Source of the DNA: Marchantia polymorpha subsp. ruderalis | Taxonomy: Eukaryota; Streptophyta; Marchantiopsida; Marchantiales; Marchantiaceae | NCBI GenBank assembly: GCA_037833965.1 | Contig: AP031353.1 | Coordinates: 14,820,501 to 14,884,500, forward strand | Reading direction: 5' to 3' | Length of the DNA stretch: 64,000 nt | Shown here: one piece after another, positions 11,096 through 23,742 of the stretch | How the letters are laid out: every line of letters starts with the position of its first letter | Position numbering within the stretch: position 1 is the stretch's first letter | Notes under the pieces: model-generated | Databases searched by the model: none | Told to the model about the DNA's origin: nothing | The model's input: only the letters and a program-made list of their open reading frames with translations | Made by a program: the position numbers and the translations under genes

Positions 11096-12610
11096 CTACG
11101 GTTTCTGGGTCAAAAAATTGTACATCCGCTCCAATAGCGGGCCCGCTCCATCTTCCGAGTTGCACTGGATGATATTGTCCACCTCATCTTTCACAGCAAT
11201 GAAACCCTTTTTCTGTAGATGAGGTTCAAGTGAGGAAATGCATAACTCTGATCCTTACCACAACCAGCTGAACTTCCTCGCAAGACTGGCGGCAGAGGAG
11301 ATTGTCATGCTATTGCAAGGAATGACATTCCAGTTATTTACTTAACGCTAATCACTGTGTGAGGGAATCTGTTCATGACAGGAACATGCGCAGACGACCT
11401 CTGTGCTAGGTCCTGTGAGTGCTGCGTGAAGAGAGTGCACTGTGAGTGCTCAGTGAAGTGTGTCCATTTGGGAAATCATATTGTCCACCTCATCTTTCAC
11501 AGCAATGAAACCCTTTTTCTGTAGATGAGGTTCAAGTGAGGAAATGCATAACTCTGATCCTTACCACAACCAGCTGAACTTCCTCGCAAGACTGGCGGCA
11601 GAGGAGATTGTCATGCTATTGCAAGGAATGACATTCCAGTTATTTACTTAACGCTAATCACTGTGTGAGGGAATCTGTTCATGACAGGAACATGCGCAGA
11701 CGACCTCTGTGCTAGGTCCTGTGAGTGCTGCGTGAAGAGAGTGCACTGTGAGTGCTCAGTGAAGTGTGTCCATTTGGGAAATCAAGGTCTGACCCTAGGA
11801 CCTGTAGAGTGTCCACAGATTTGATCACCCATTCCTGTCCATCAATGTTCAAAACATGGACCGAAGAATTTCAAACATTGAACTCAAGCTAATTCACGCT
11901 GTTGGTATCTGATTTTCCTCCACTAAATTATGTTGACTTCCGTGCAGATAATTATACCACAGCTGCCGATGGTTTCAAGCATGATTCCGGCATGAGACCG
12001 AGTCAAATCACACACACCACCAGGGGGTGCCAGAGATGTGCTCAGACTGAGACTCAAACACTCAGTCTCACTTTCGACCGATTGTCTAGATCCATGAGGC
12101 AGGAAAAGAGTCCAAGGAGAGAACAGTACTTGCCCTAAAAAACTTGTTTAGCTGCTCCCAGTTGTCTCGCTTCGTGGCCAGACGACTTCCATAGTCGTAG
12201 GAGTGCATGTGGATATCCTGTGGGAAGTAGCGAGAAAATATTTCCGCCACCATGAAGCCATTCGAGAAATCCCTGCACAGCATGTCGAACCACCATCGTA
12301 AACGACGAACCGTAACTAACAATGCACGAGACAGCACAAAGGGTGCACAAACTTCATGGGAAATGCGTCATGGAGGCCAAAACAGCGTCTGCCGCCAAAG
12401 GAGACACTAAAATCTCGGAGTCCATATCATATATCATAGTCAATGCAATAGTCAACACTGATATCTCGGTGTCAGCATGAATATGCACCGATACAGCGAC
12501 TGGTAACCAGCAGAACACATGATTGAACTCCTGGCTATGGAGACTCGGGACATCCAGCTGACGACAATGGATTTTGTTCTACGAAAGCTAAAACCTCGAG
12601 GAAAAAACTT
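11096..12610 (-). CDS. SPATA4-like calponin-homology (CH) flagellar protein, partial
   Basis: Exon 12272-12134 encodes [44 protein letters not shown], the core of the CH-like (CH_2) domain found in SPATA4 and related sperm-flagellum proteins. Exon 11212 to about 11100 continues [17 protein letters not shown] and [14 protein letters not shown], the end of the same domain. The link is apparently a GC-AG intron (AGG followed by gcaagt at 12133-12128). A tentative upstream exon 12610-12489 gives [13 protein letters not shown] and joins in phase, but its donor is weak. Past residue QKP there is either a TAG stop or a donor (gtaggc), so the C-terminus is undecided. The start codon is not found; it may lie further upstream, up to about 14.2 kb. 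The product likely binds microtubules in the axoneme. The tandem duplication supplies a second, truncated copy of the last exon before the real one. Confidence 0.6.
11174..11785. repeat. Perfect 306-bp tandem duplication containing a splice acceptor
   Basis: Bases 11174-11479 recur at 11480-11785 with no difference that I could find by eye. Each copy carries, on the minus strand, the acceptor ctcatctacag and the first 40 or so coding bases of a CH-domain exon. Only the lower copy continues into the rest of the exon. The identity implies a very recent event, or an assembly artefact. Confidence 0.9.
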
Positions 12611-12619
12611 CTGATTTAG

Positions 12620-15190
12620 CAGAGAGCAGGGCTGCAGCTGGAATGGTCGGACGATCATTGACTTGCACATTCTAGTGCCATTCGTCACACGTCAAAGTCA
12701 AGCTAACGAACGAAAGGTTAGGAACCGGCCGAATTTCCGAGAGGAGTCGTTCTCCGAAACTGGTTCCGACGAAGTGATTCCACGCTCGATGTGGCCTCCC
12801 CATGAAGATTTTCGATCTCCTCGGCTACTGCGTAAAATGCTCTCAGACATGACATTCTAGGTTTCGTCACTCGATCACAATCAGATCTGTACAGAAAAGC
12901 ATGCACTCGAATTGGCCTCTTGTTGTCTGGGTCGACAAATTGTCATCTGCTAATAAAGTCGCGCCAGGGGCCAACTATTGCCAGGCACTGTCTGGAGTAT
13001 CCTGTACAGAGGTCGCAACTTCTGGATTGGATTTTCGAGATAGATTGCCATCGGGGATCCCCAATGGCAATGTCGGATTGCTCACTCGTTGTTGGTTTGG
13101 ATTATTGGCAGAATCAGTTCACTCCGGAGAGTAGGACATGAACTATGGTCGAAGCCCCATGCGACACCGTCGTCACAAAACCTAGAAGCAGGATGACAAC
13201 AGGGGCACGAAAGTCAGAGTAGAGACCTCTTGATGTTCTTGATCGGGAATGAAAGATTGAGGGCAACGAGCCACCGCAGGACGTCCCGCCGCAAGCCGGG
13301 CATTTTTGGAGCTGCAATGGGAATCTCGGCACTTTTACTGAGGCAATGGTGGCATCCGGATCTCCTCGAGGCAGAGAGAATTTAGATTCTTCATAGAACA
13401 TCAATCTTTCTGCCCTTCTGCTCGTTCAGGACTACCCTCGCTCTTTTTTTATTACCGAAAGGAATCTCAAATAAATGCCCGAGCTCTCGTCAGATGAACG
13501 CCATCGCAGCATTCTTTGAAGCAGAGTTCAAGAAAGGTCCAAAAGACGATTTTCAGACAGATTCTTCAATGGAGCAACCAAATTCCAGTTCGCATCCTGA
13601 GCACTGCACAATTTGCCTCCCCCATCAATCTCGGCATGCGGGAAACTCGAGAAAGCCAGTCAGTTGGGGCCAAAGATGTGATTGTCAGTCCTGCAATGGA
13701 TCGCATGTTGCAGCAGAGGATATACAATCGCCCATCCGGCAGCAGTTCTACGGTCATAAGATCAGAATTTGCCGTTACATGAAATCACTCATCTCGGGAG
13801 TCGAGGAAATTTATTTGCCCATATGTAGCATGATCACTCTCTCCACCCTGGACAAATTTTCAGTGGTTCGGTTTTTTTCTTCGACTCATTCGTAGCAGCG
13901 CCAGATTTCGACTCTTGCTCTTCACGAGGAATGTATCTCACTCCACAAGGATCGAAGGGTGGGCGATCTCTGCAGGCCAGAAATTTCCTAAAGGATGATG
14001 AAGTTTGCTTTGCATTCACACTAAACCCAGAAAGTTCGGCTTTTATGCAAAACTCTTTGAAGTTCATAACAACTCCGATAAAATAGAAGACTATCATATA
14101 ATCCTCTGCACGCTGAGTGTCATGCCAGTATGCGGTTAGACACAGGGAATAGAGAACAAGCCAACCTTCCACCAGGCACTGCAGCTCGTCAATTACATGC
14201 AAACAACTAGTTAAGACACAGGTTCACAACATGGCTCTGAATTGAAAGCTACTTCTTGAATCGTTTGAAGCAAATGGGCAGATTTATTGCAGATCCGTCT
14301 TTTCACACCTGCAGTTCTTCACTCCTCCACGGAAGAGCTCTCTCTCTCTCTCTCTCTCACTCACAGGTCGTAGCGACTTGGCACTCTAAACAGATTCCAG
14401 ATTTCCGACGCGGGTGAGGTGCTTCAATGTGGACATTTTATCAGCTACATCACAATTCAGTGCGTTGAGTAGACATAGATCACAAGACTATTTCCATTGA
14501 AGTGCGAATTTTCAATCAGAGCTCAAATATGCATGACACGGTACACGAAGCCTTTTTGCACGGTACTATTCCACCTCTCGAAGTGCACATTGTATAAAAT
14601 GGAAAGAGGTATTTCACAAGTTGCATCATCCGTGCTAGCAGAGAGAGAATTGCAACCATACTCTGAATGTGGTCAAGTTGTGTACTTCAATTTATTACTG
14701 CATACCTTGCAGACCATCGGAATTGACATCCTGAATTTTTTCTATCATAGCTTTAAGATTTCTCTTGCACTTGGCATTGATGTCTGCAGGTTACTGCTAA
14801 ACTGATAGCCAAACCCTTTACAACCCTAGAGCTCGTTTCCCGTATTTCTGCGTCTATACATGTTTATGATTGACGACTCCGCTTCGTTGGTGTAAAGCAT
14901 CAAGGTTCAAATTCCATCGCCATGCATTCATCTTTCAAGGAAGAAAACAGATTTGTCGACAGATACCGCTCTCCGGTGCTCGGAATGATGATCTGCACAG
15001 ATCACCATAACACTCTGTTTCACATAATATATTGATGGCCACGCAATTGCAAATACCTTTCATCTTCTACTACTAGATAAAACTCCTTCTTTGTATCTTC
15101 TCCCGAGATTCAAGAGAAATCGTATCACTGTATCACTGTTCTTTGACACCGTATCACTGCGTCAAGCAAAGGAGATGGTGAAGTCAAGCT
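12620..15190. other. Region with no confident gene, one exon-like frame
   Basis: A minus-strand open stretch at about 13984-13840, preceded by an acceptor-like tttag, encodes KFLACRDRPPFDPCGVRY and a Lys/Glu-rich tail; it could be an N-terminal exon of the CH-domain gene or of an unrelated one. A (CT)n run lies at about 14338-14359. Nothing else is recognisable. The missing last exon of the cysteine-synthase-like gene may lie near 15080-15150. Confidence 0.35.
14338..14359. repeat. (CT)n microsatellite
   Basis: About eleven consecutive ct units. Confidence 0.9.
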
Positions 15191-15193
15191 CAC

Positions 15194-18100
15194 AGTTATA
15201 AGTTTTCCTTCATTCTCAGGCATCTTCCCCAGCCTGATAGCTGCTGCTGTGTTTGCACCTGCAGATATTCCAGCCTGTAAATCACACATGATTTAGAAAT
15301 TAAAATCCTTCGCATCCGATGCAAGTCAAGCAGTTTACTCTACATAAGATAAAATATTAGAAAACCATTCCAATTCTGACCATTATTCCCTATAATTTCA
15401 CACACGCATTTTACTGGGTGAAGGACGTTGTGCGGCACATTTCGATTTTCAGCTCAAAGACTTAGAACTTCAAATCAATAAAATTGACTATATCTATATT
15501 CCTTGTTTGCAGAAAGTACAACGTTTGGTGAGAGAGCGGATAAAAACGTTGAAAGAGTGAAAAAAAAAATTCAGCATTCATGGGAATTAAAGACACTCGA
15601 CACACCGCGAGAACTGGTAGATATAAGATTGTCAAACTTACCAGGATGCCTTCCATTGATGCAAGAAGTCTTGCTATCTTGATAGCCTCTTCGCTAGCAA
15701 CCTGAGATACATAAGAGGACAAGAATATTCAGGTCAAATCTGAAGTAGTCTCTCCTAATCAACTCTTGCATTCAGAGCAACAGCAAATAGACTAAATTAA
15801 AGCTCATCTCCAGACTCTAGTGATGACATGGATTCAAGAAACTTCCAAGAGGGCTATTTACTAGGAGATCTTATGCAGCTCTGAGGGGAATAAACTTTTT
15901 GGTTTACATCTAGTGTAGAGTATTTATTGTAGACATGCTAAATACTCTGCCCTTATTAGACCCCGCGAATACCCCGTAAACTTCCTGTAACCTCGTTAAA
16001 TTCTGCCCAGTTGTCATTGTTGTATATGCGTGCTCTTGATTTTGCAGCAACTACTACAAAAATGTATGCATAAAATTGATAAACTTAACACCGGTGTGGA
16101 TACGCTGACCTCGACAACTCCATCCATCATGGGCACGTCCAAAATGCCCGGAACGAAGCCTACTCCCGTTCCTGTAATCTGGTGAGGACCTGTCCAGAGT
16201 CGCATTTCGACAGAAATTTATATGCATCATGGATGATTCTTCGGCAGCGGTTACGAGTAAAACCCAGAATCGAAGACAGTACAGTAGACTCTTCGTTATG
16301 AGCAGAGCGAGAGTCTGTACCTGGTTTTCCTCCATTGAGAATGTTGCTTTCGAGAGGTTCAAGACCATATATCTGCAAATGAGCCGATTCAGCATATCCA
16401 TTAGCTCCAGCGGTTTTATACCATACGATCTCTGATTGCATGGAAGAATCCGAGGTCGAAACATACCTTCACGTTCGGATTCTTCTCCTTCAGATATTTT
16501 CCAACGCCAGTTACAGTTCCCCCGCTGCCAATTCCAGCAATAAAGATATCTACCTTGCCAGCTGTGTCCTCCCAGATTTCAGGGCCGGTAGTTTCATAAT
16601 GAACCTGATTGATGACCAAAGCAAGTGATCGGACGATTAATCAGATGGATTGACACAATGCATACACAGTCATTGCTCAACCGATGGTCGAGCAGTGGTT
16701 TTCATGACGCAATGTTCTGAAGATTCTCAAACTTAAAGCACTTGCTACCAACGCATTTCGTGTAGTCCAATAATCTGTACCTGTGCCTACTGGAGATCAA
16801 GCTAACATGGGGCAATCTTCCTTCAGCACGCACCTTGGGATTGTTGGGGTTCTCGAACTGTTGAAGCATATGAGAATTGGGGGTCCTCGCCAAGACTTCA
16901 TGAGCCTTTGCAACGGTACCGCCCATCCCTTTGGTTGGGTCCGTAAGAACTAATTCGGCTCCAAGAGAGCGCAGTACAACGCGGCGCTCAAGGCTGGTGT
17001 AAGCGGGCATTGTCAAAATGAGCCTGTAACCCAAGGAGGCCGCAAGAAACGCAAGTGCGATCCCCATGTTACCTGAAGTCGGCTCGACCAAAGTTGTCTG
17101 CAATACCAAACGCCCTCTCTCAGTCTAATAGTTGAGAACGAGCACAAAGCGCACTGTTGAATAATCTACAATTCCCAGCAATCAATCTCTGAGTCGGATA
17201 AAAATATCACAAAAACGAGCACCATTTTCAAAACAGAGGTCATAATACCTTTCCAGGTGATATCAATCCCTTGGCTTCAGCATCTTGGATCATGGCGAGT
17301 CCAATACTGTACCACCCGAGCAGCTTTCATATATTAGCTTTCACGTAACCTTTGAACCCCATTTCGGAGTGTTATGGAGCATTTCATGCCATTTAAGCCA
17401 TGGGTTTTGCCTTGCCTTGCCCACGAATAAAAAATCAGTAGTCATGTTGTCGCTCTAGAAGCCACCGTGCAGGGAGGCTCCGGCCGGGTTGAATTTCTAT
17501 CATCAGATCACAATACAGTCAACACTAAGCAGTACCAAGCATTGAGTTTCTTGCAAGCTACGAGCATTTTACCGATCCTTCACACTTGATAAAGGCTGCA
17601 TGCTCTCCACTTTTCCAGCAATCTTAGCTTTGACGCCGAAGTGTTCACATATCTTGCTGAGAAAGACCATGGGAGTCCGTCCCACCAACTGCAAAGCCAC
17701 CACAGTCTCATTAAGCTGGAAAGAGAACATTTACAGATATCATGACGTTGCCTCCTTTCATTGCATGTCAGTCATGCTGTTGAGTCTGGACATCGTAGAG
17801 CTGCTTTTCGAGTCAACTACTTATTCCCAATCGGTGGTGCATTTTTCCAGGTCTCAGCTCACATACAGAAAGCGTTCCAGACACTATAAAACACTAATGG
17901 CTGGATCGAACCTCGTAAACTCTTTTCTTTCTTTCCTTTATCCATGCTACTCCCAGAAGACTTCTAGTCTGGAACGAGTATTCGGGTATTGATAATGCAC
18001 ATTACTGAAGAGCCAGCTACCGAACCAATTCTAAGCAGGCAAACAGCTCCTCTACCAGTAGTGGCTCTACACTGTGGATCTGTCGTCGGTGACTTTCTGA

Positions 18101-18357
18101 GACTGCTCTCTTGAATACGACCCCATGATCAACTCAGCGAATCCGTGACTTACAGCGGTGGCATCTTTGGCAATTCTCAACGTCGGCTCCGTCCCTGCTG
18201 TCACCGTCTGAGCGTGGCGCCTCGAAGACGGGACTTCATGGAGATCTCTCGACATGCCCTCTGTTGTACGAGAAATTCCTCCCAGAGCCCGGGCCAGCCC
18301 GCGAAGCCCGGTCCTCAGATGATGGACATGCTGAAGCTGCGCGATTCTACTAGCCAT
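15194..18357 (-). CDS. Cysteine synthase / O-acetylserine(thiol)lyase-family enzyme, probably organellar
   Basis: Nine in-phase exons: 18357-18154, 17715-17573, 17306-17249, 17097-16834, 16604-16467, 16372-16321, 16189-16110, 15701-15642 and 15274-15194, about 360 residues. The family makes cysteine, or related beta-substituted alanines, from O-acetylserine and sulfide using PLP. Landmarks: [18 protein letters not shown] with the Schiff-base Lys near residue 114; PTSGNMG near 141-147 (usually PTSGNTG); [46 protein letters not shown]; and [15 protein letters not shown] (usually GISSGAA). Exon 1 from ATG 18357 is Arg/Ser/Thr-rich, poor in acidic residues and resembles a plastid or mitochondrial transit peptide; its donor is a good gtaagt. 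After KLIT there is a donor, but the usual terminal FPSxGERYLS exon is not clear; a diverged candidate (FLLNLGRRY) lies near 15110. Substitutions at otherwise conserved sites suggest a diverged paralogue, possibly with another substrate. Confidence 0.85.
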
Positions 18358-18369
18358 TACTACGGTACG

Positions 18370-21300
18370 TCCCCTCGTCGCTTCTTGACTCGAATGTAGA
18401 GAGACAATTTGCGCCCTCCTCGTACTCCGTCTCTACTCTGAGCAGTCACCGCTCACTGAGTCAGATTATGATGATCTGCTGGGCACGAGCTTGCTTGCAC
18501 TGCCGCCTTTTATAGCTCCTGGAGGCTGTCGGATGGTGCTCGGCACGAGAACAACGTCCCCACCTCGAGGTCCACTGGCGACAGTCCAGCCCAGAAACAC
18601 ATGCACGGCAACCGCCTCTGCCTCTCTTAAACCAGAAAATCATGACCACGTACGCAGCCGTCACCCCTCGATCGCCAACCCTGCGCAACATCGAAAGGGC
18701 CTACGTACGCCTTGTCGCCTCGTAATTCTCGATCATCACGGGCTCTGACCCTCAAAAGATCTGGCGCTAGACCCAAAGCATCAATAAGAAGATTCACAAC
18801 TCTGCGTCGGCCATGTACGTGAATTCCCTCCGTGAGCTACACTCTGACAACCCAAAGTCACCAGCACCGCCTAACCAGCCAGGTCCATCCACGAGAACGC
18901 TCGCCATTCGGAGATGGACACCTCGAGGCCAAAATTCTTCTTAAGTGGACTGTTATCCTCGATGGTACTTTGGCACAAGGCTCCAGGTCCGAGGTTCCAA
19001 TACGAAGTGGTTCGACGTGGTTCGGACGAGTGAAGTGCTCAGCTATGCAAGAGCATCACTCTTGCTATCGCTTAGCTTGCGCAGTCTGGAACCTGTCGCG
19101 GGGCTTAGAGCGGGGATTCGTACAAGCCTTGATGTCAGCAGGTCGAGCCGGGCCGGACGGAGGGGAAGGAAGTTGGTAGTTCACGTGACAGTATGCGCTT
19201 CTCTGAAGTCGAATCAGACGACGAGAATCCGAAAGGTTAGCGAGCTCTGCTTTATGCAAGGGCTCATGGCTTCATGGCCGCATATTGGGGGCCAGATTGG
19301 CTGACCAGCGAGAATAGCCGCATCTCAGTTGACCCCTCTCGAAGTCCGAGACATCAATGGAAATGAATCTCAAAGCGTCTTCCTCGTTGACCTGATGTCA
19401 CCTTTGCTGACCTCACCTTGCCATGGTCATGCTTGCCTTCGCGTGGTGGCCCCACTCGAACCTTTTTGTGGATTTCTCCTACTTCGTGAAGGCTGAAGTC
19501 ATAGCGTAATCATTTTCATGGAGTGATCTTCTTTTTGCTTTGTCACTCGGTACTCCAATGTAGAATTGTTTTGTATTTTTTTCTTCTTCGTCTCCTTTGC
19601 CATGTCCAGTTTACTTTCAATTTGAGTATGCCTCATAAATTGAATGGGTGTACCTTTTACCACGCATCCATTTTAGTGCTTGTTATTCGTACGATCTTTT
19701 TCCCTCGGAGAGATCCCAGGTTCGTTAAGTTTTCGTCAGATACTCAGTACACATATATGAGAATGAGAATGTTGATGAGGATGAACCTTGCACGGGAAGG
19801 TAGTCATTCTCGTCTGGATACTTGTATAATAGTTGACATGATAACTTTTCATGGAAGGTAATATTTATACGTCTTTTAAGATTAGGTGGATTGTTTTTGC
19901 ATGGATGCCCAAAATGCTCCTCTCTCCTAGATGCACGTAACTACTTTTCATATTTCCCTATCATTAACCAAAAGTAAGCTTGTGTAACTTGCCTACATCA
20001 GAGGCTTAAAATAAATCCTACACAATTTGAGTTTAAAAGTATTTGATTCTTTGAACTCTAAAATACCGTCATTGATTCCAATTGCACCTTGTAATATATT
20101 AAGTGAGCTCAAATGTCATATACACTCTCATGTGTCAAACTATTAAATTGTAAATCATCATCCGCTTAGACGCGTGGTTGTATTCTATGACAGTAGGGAA
20201 CTTGCAGATAGAGCAAGACAAAAGTCTACAGGTCTCGTCGTTTGAGACTAACTCCTTCAAGGTTACTATTTTCAACTAGTGCCATTCGGAAGGTTTTTAA
20301 CATTAGGAATAAGATCTAACGCTTGCAGATCTCCAAGTACTAGGTGTTCTAATCACCAATTTTTAGTCATTAAGTTCTTATGAAGATAAGAATTATTGGT
20401 GCATCATTTAAAATGGATGGTAACGATATATCGGTACATGGTTTAGCTTGATGACTAAGTTGTACAGTTTCTGGAATTACTACTCTTCTTCTTTCCCGGG
20501 AATTGAAAACTCATTCTATTTGCTCATATGTTCTGTACCCTATCTTTGCAAAGTAGAAAAAGTTCTCTCGATGTTCATCTAGGTTGGGAATAAGGGCCGA
20601 AAGGGAAAGCTAGAAGCTTGTAAGATACCAAAGTAGAGGTAGAAAGATGTCATGCAAATTGTTTCAGACTGACGTACTATTCGTATCCTCGAGATCATAA
20701 ACTTCATGTGCAAGCCAGTTGCAATTGCAGTTGTTTATTCGTTTTCAAACCTAGCCTTTTTGAACTATAGCTAACATATATTTATGTCAGTAGCTTCTAG
20801 AGAGATATAGTGAAAATCCTCATGATCATTGTACATCTACTTCACATTGGGCAACATGGAAATTTTTGATCTATTCATTATCGAGGACACAATCACATTT
20901 AGATATCATAAACGTTTTTTCAATTCGGATGGCATGTAGACAATGATATATCTCGAGTGTCATTATAACTATGATGAACATCAGCTATATTCATTATACA
21001 CGATGAAAATAAACATTTCCAATACGAAACCCAAGACTATATGTTTCCATGTAACTCTTATATGTTAAATACATATCCTATATAGACTACGTGTTTCGCA
21101 CTTCATCTACAATAATGATAAAAGAACGTTTTTGGACCATTTTTCTCCGTACAATCAAAGTACATGTTGTACGGCTTTCGATTCATTTCACTTCTCTATT
21201 CTGTTATGTTTGATTTGTTTGTCTCTATTGTATTATTCCCGTACAAAGTCAGGTTTAAGCATAAATATCACATGGAGTTCATGTGGGAGCAGCATTCTCA

Positions 21301-22690
21301 CTACATTTGTTCAAACGGTTTATTTTGTTGGCTTATCTTCTTCTGTTCCTGTAGCTCTGTCTCTGCAAGATACGATTATGAATCCAGTACAGTACTTATT
21401 CCAGTTTCTTGGTACGGGGAGTAGTTACACGACAAATAGTCTCATATGGACCTTGTGTACAACACAACTTTAACATGTTCAAGTGAACTGATTTTTCGAG
21501 TCCTTTGATCTCCTACCCGAGTGTTGACTTTGTTCCACGATTACTATAGTATAACAAGATCTTTACTTTCTTGGCTTCATTCGAACGAAGTGATATCTGA
21601 ATGATCGTATTCTCTCGGACTTAAAATACACAATTGGAGATGAGTAAACATAACGATATACATGAATGTAATGATTTCTATTTGAATTCGCCCTACAAAA
21701 ATCATTAAAAAATCACATGAACTGATTATGTTTATTGGAGTACACTTCTATGAAAAGTGTGTTGTTTTAAAAGTAAGTAATATTGCACTATAGTTTTTTT
21801 AGAGATCTAGCATGGTAAGTTAAGTTTGTACAAAAACCTGGCAAAGTTCATAGGCGGAGATCCAGAAATAGAGAAACAAATAAGTTATTACTTTTCATAC
21901 TCCAATATGTTAATATTTAGTTTATAGACGAATCATCCACAAATGATATATGTCCATCTCCTTGTACAATATATTTTCATTGTCATGCTTATAAAATTTC
22001 TAGTTGCAAAACCAAAAAATAAATAAATATGTATATACATCTATATATCTTCTGGTTTTTATGTTGAATGAATGATTAGTCAACATTCATAGTTTTTAAT
22101 GTGAAGAGATATTTTTTTTTTTTCATCATGATTAAATATCTTTAGTTAGTTAAATTGAAATAGAGATTACAATATATAGAATCTAGTGAACTACTTATAA
22201 TGATCACATGAGCATGTCATATGTTTAATTAGTATACAGTACTTGTATTATATGATACGGACATGTCAAGAATCCATATACTTATTAGAGTATCGCCATA
22301 TCATCAATTCACTATAAATGAAATGAATGATAAATTTGAAATCTTATATTACTCTACTTGTTGGTAAGATACATATAAGAAACAATAGATCATTATAGAT
22401 ATCTCTCATTTTCAAAGTTATGTTTTATTTGTTGAGTAATCTCATTGTGATGCGGTTCTTTTTAAGATAAAAAAAGAGCAGTAGATTTTTTTCAAGGAAT
22501 GTCTATTGAAATGACAAAAATTAGATTAATGGAAGTGAAGAATTTAGAAGAAGAAAACAAGACTCAACGTGCGGACATGAACAAACTGCAAATGCTAATA
22601 TCCATAGATCTACCAACAAGAAGACGTGCAAAATCTTGTCTTGTTTGTGTTGGCGTCACTTTTTGAGAGAATCAATGATAGCTCTAAGAC
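18370..22690. other. Gene-poor flank and AT-rich intergenic DNA
   Basis: The first kilobase is moderately GC-rich and probably includes the promoter and 5' untranslated region of the minus-strand cysteine-synthase-like gene. From about 19.5 kb the sequence becomes AT-rich, with short frames and no recognisable gene, RNA or complete element. Confidence 0.5.
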
Positions 22691-22698
22691 GCTACTTA

Positions 22699-23471
22699 TT
22701 TAACCTCCAATCTGACTCTCACTCAGATTTATCTCAGATGTCTTTGCATTAGCTCATCACGATTCTAGAAGTCTAAGATTTCTCCTCATATTCATATCTC
22801 AAACACACTTTCACACATACTCTACATTCATCACTCAAGTTCACACACATATCGACATTCCAAAATATTGAAAACCTCACTCTTTCATTGATGAAACAAT
22901 TCTCTACAAATGAACTTTCCAAACTTGCTTGAAATTCTGTACTCTTTGATTCTCTATGTATAAAACTTGAAAAATTATCATAGTAAAATATGATAATTAT
23001 CTCATAGTTTACTTTCTTGGGATAATTCATGATAGTTTTGACTAATTCTCAATATGTGGCAACATGTATTTGGCCTACCTAAACATTCTAAAAGTTCATG
23101 ATCCCTAGATTGAGATGGCGACATGACATTCGAGACTTTCAAACTTCTAGAACATCTTCTTGCCATTAAGTCAACATTAGATTTAGTCTAACCAATGAAG
23201 TTTCCATTACTTAGTCAAACCAATCAAAACTAATCATGTAGTCAAAATCTTTCATCCTTGGTATCTAAACTTTGATAATAAAACAAAATATTTGTGCTCA
23301 CTCAAATCTTCTAAAACTTACTTAATCATTTTGCCAAGTATATAAATTACAACTAAACTTAGTTTAGCTATAGTTTAGTAATAACTAGCTAGACTTAGTT
23401 TAGCTAAACCTAAACTAACTATGATGAACTCCTTGGCTATATTATTCACACAAACAACAACTCATCTTACA
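22699..23471 (-). mobile_element. Old solo LTR (same family as the LTRs at 49-64 kb)
   Basis: About 773 bp aligning along its length with the LTRs near 49116, 52263, 61875 and 62982. Shared landmarks in order include ctgactctcactcag, ctagaagtctaagatt, ggcaacatg and the end cttaca. It is the most diverged of the five and no internal region adjoins it, so it is probably a solo LTR left by recombination and the oldest copy. Minus orientation is taken from the intact arrangement at 63.8 kb, where coding sequence and a polypurine tract precede the LTR. Confidence 0.7.
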
Positions 23472-23742
23472 GTTCAGGCTTTCACTATGCTGCAAAATCT
23501 CCACATTCGCTCAAGATCTGGAGGTCGTGTTTCAAGGAAGGCGATGAAAGTTAAACACAAAAAGTTTGTTCTATCAAAAAAGAATTGTTGTTGTACTAGA
23601 GCAAGATTGTTGCGGAACATCTCAAAATTCTTTCTCGAAGTTGGAACTAGAACGAGGGAGTGAAAGGATTGATGATGTTGATCGTTGTTGGGCTCTTGTG
23701 ATTTCAAGAGAGTTCAAGAAGTCAAAATTACATGGCGCAGAT

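Noticed and set aside
11580-11620. A 27-base microexon candidate (SCEEVQLVV) in the CH-domain gene
   Set aside because: Skipping it gives the normal CH-domain spacing (FFR followed by KKGF); it is also duplicated with the 306-bp repeat.
20270-20480. A VPFGRF-like string suggestive of a reverse transcriptase motif
   Set aside because: No other polymerase landmark on either side; likely chance.
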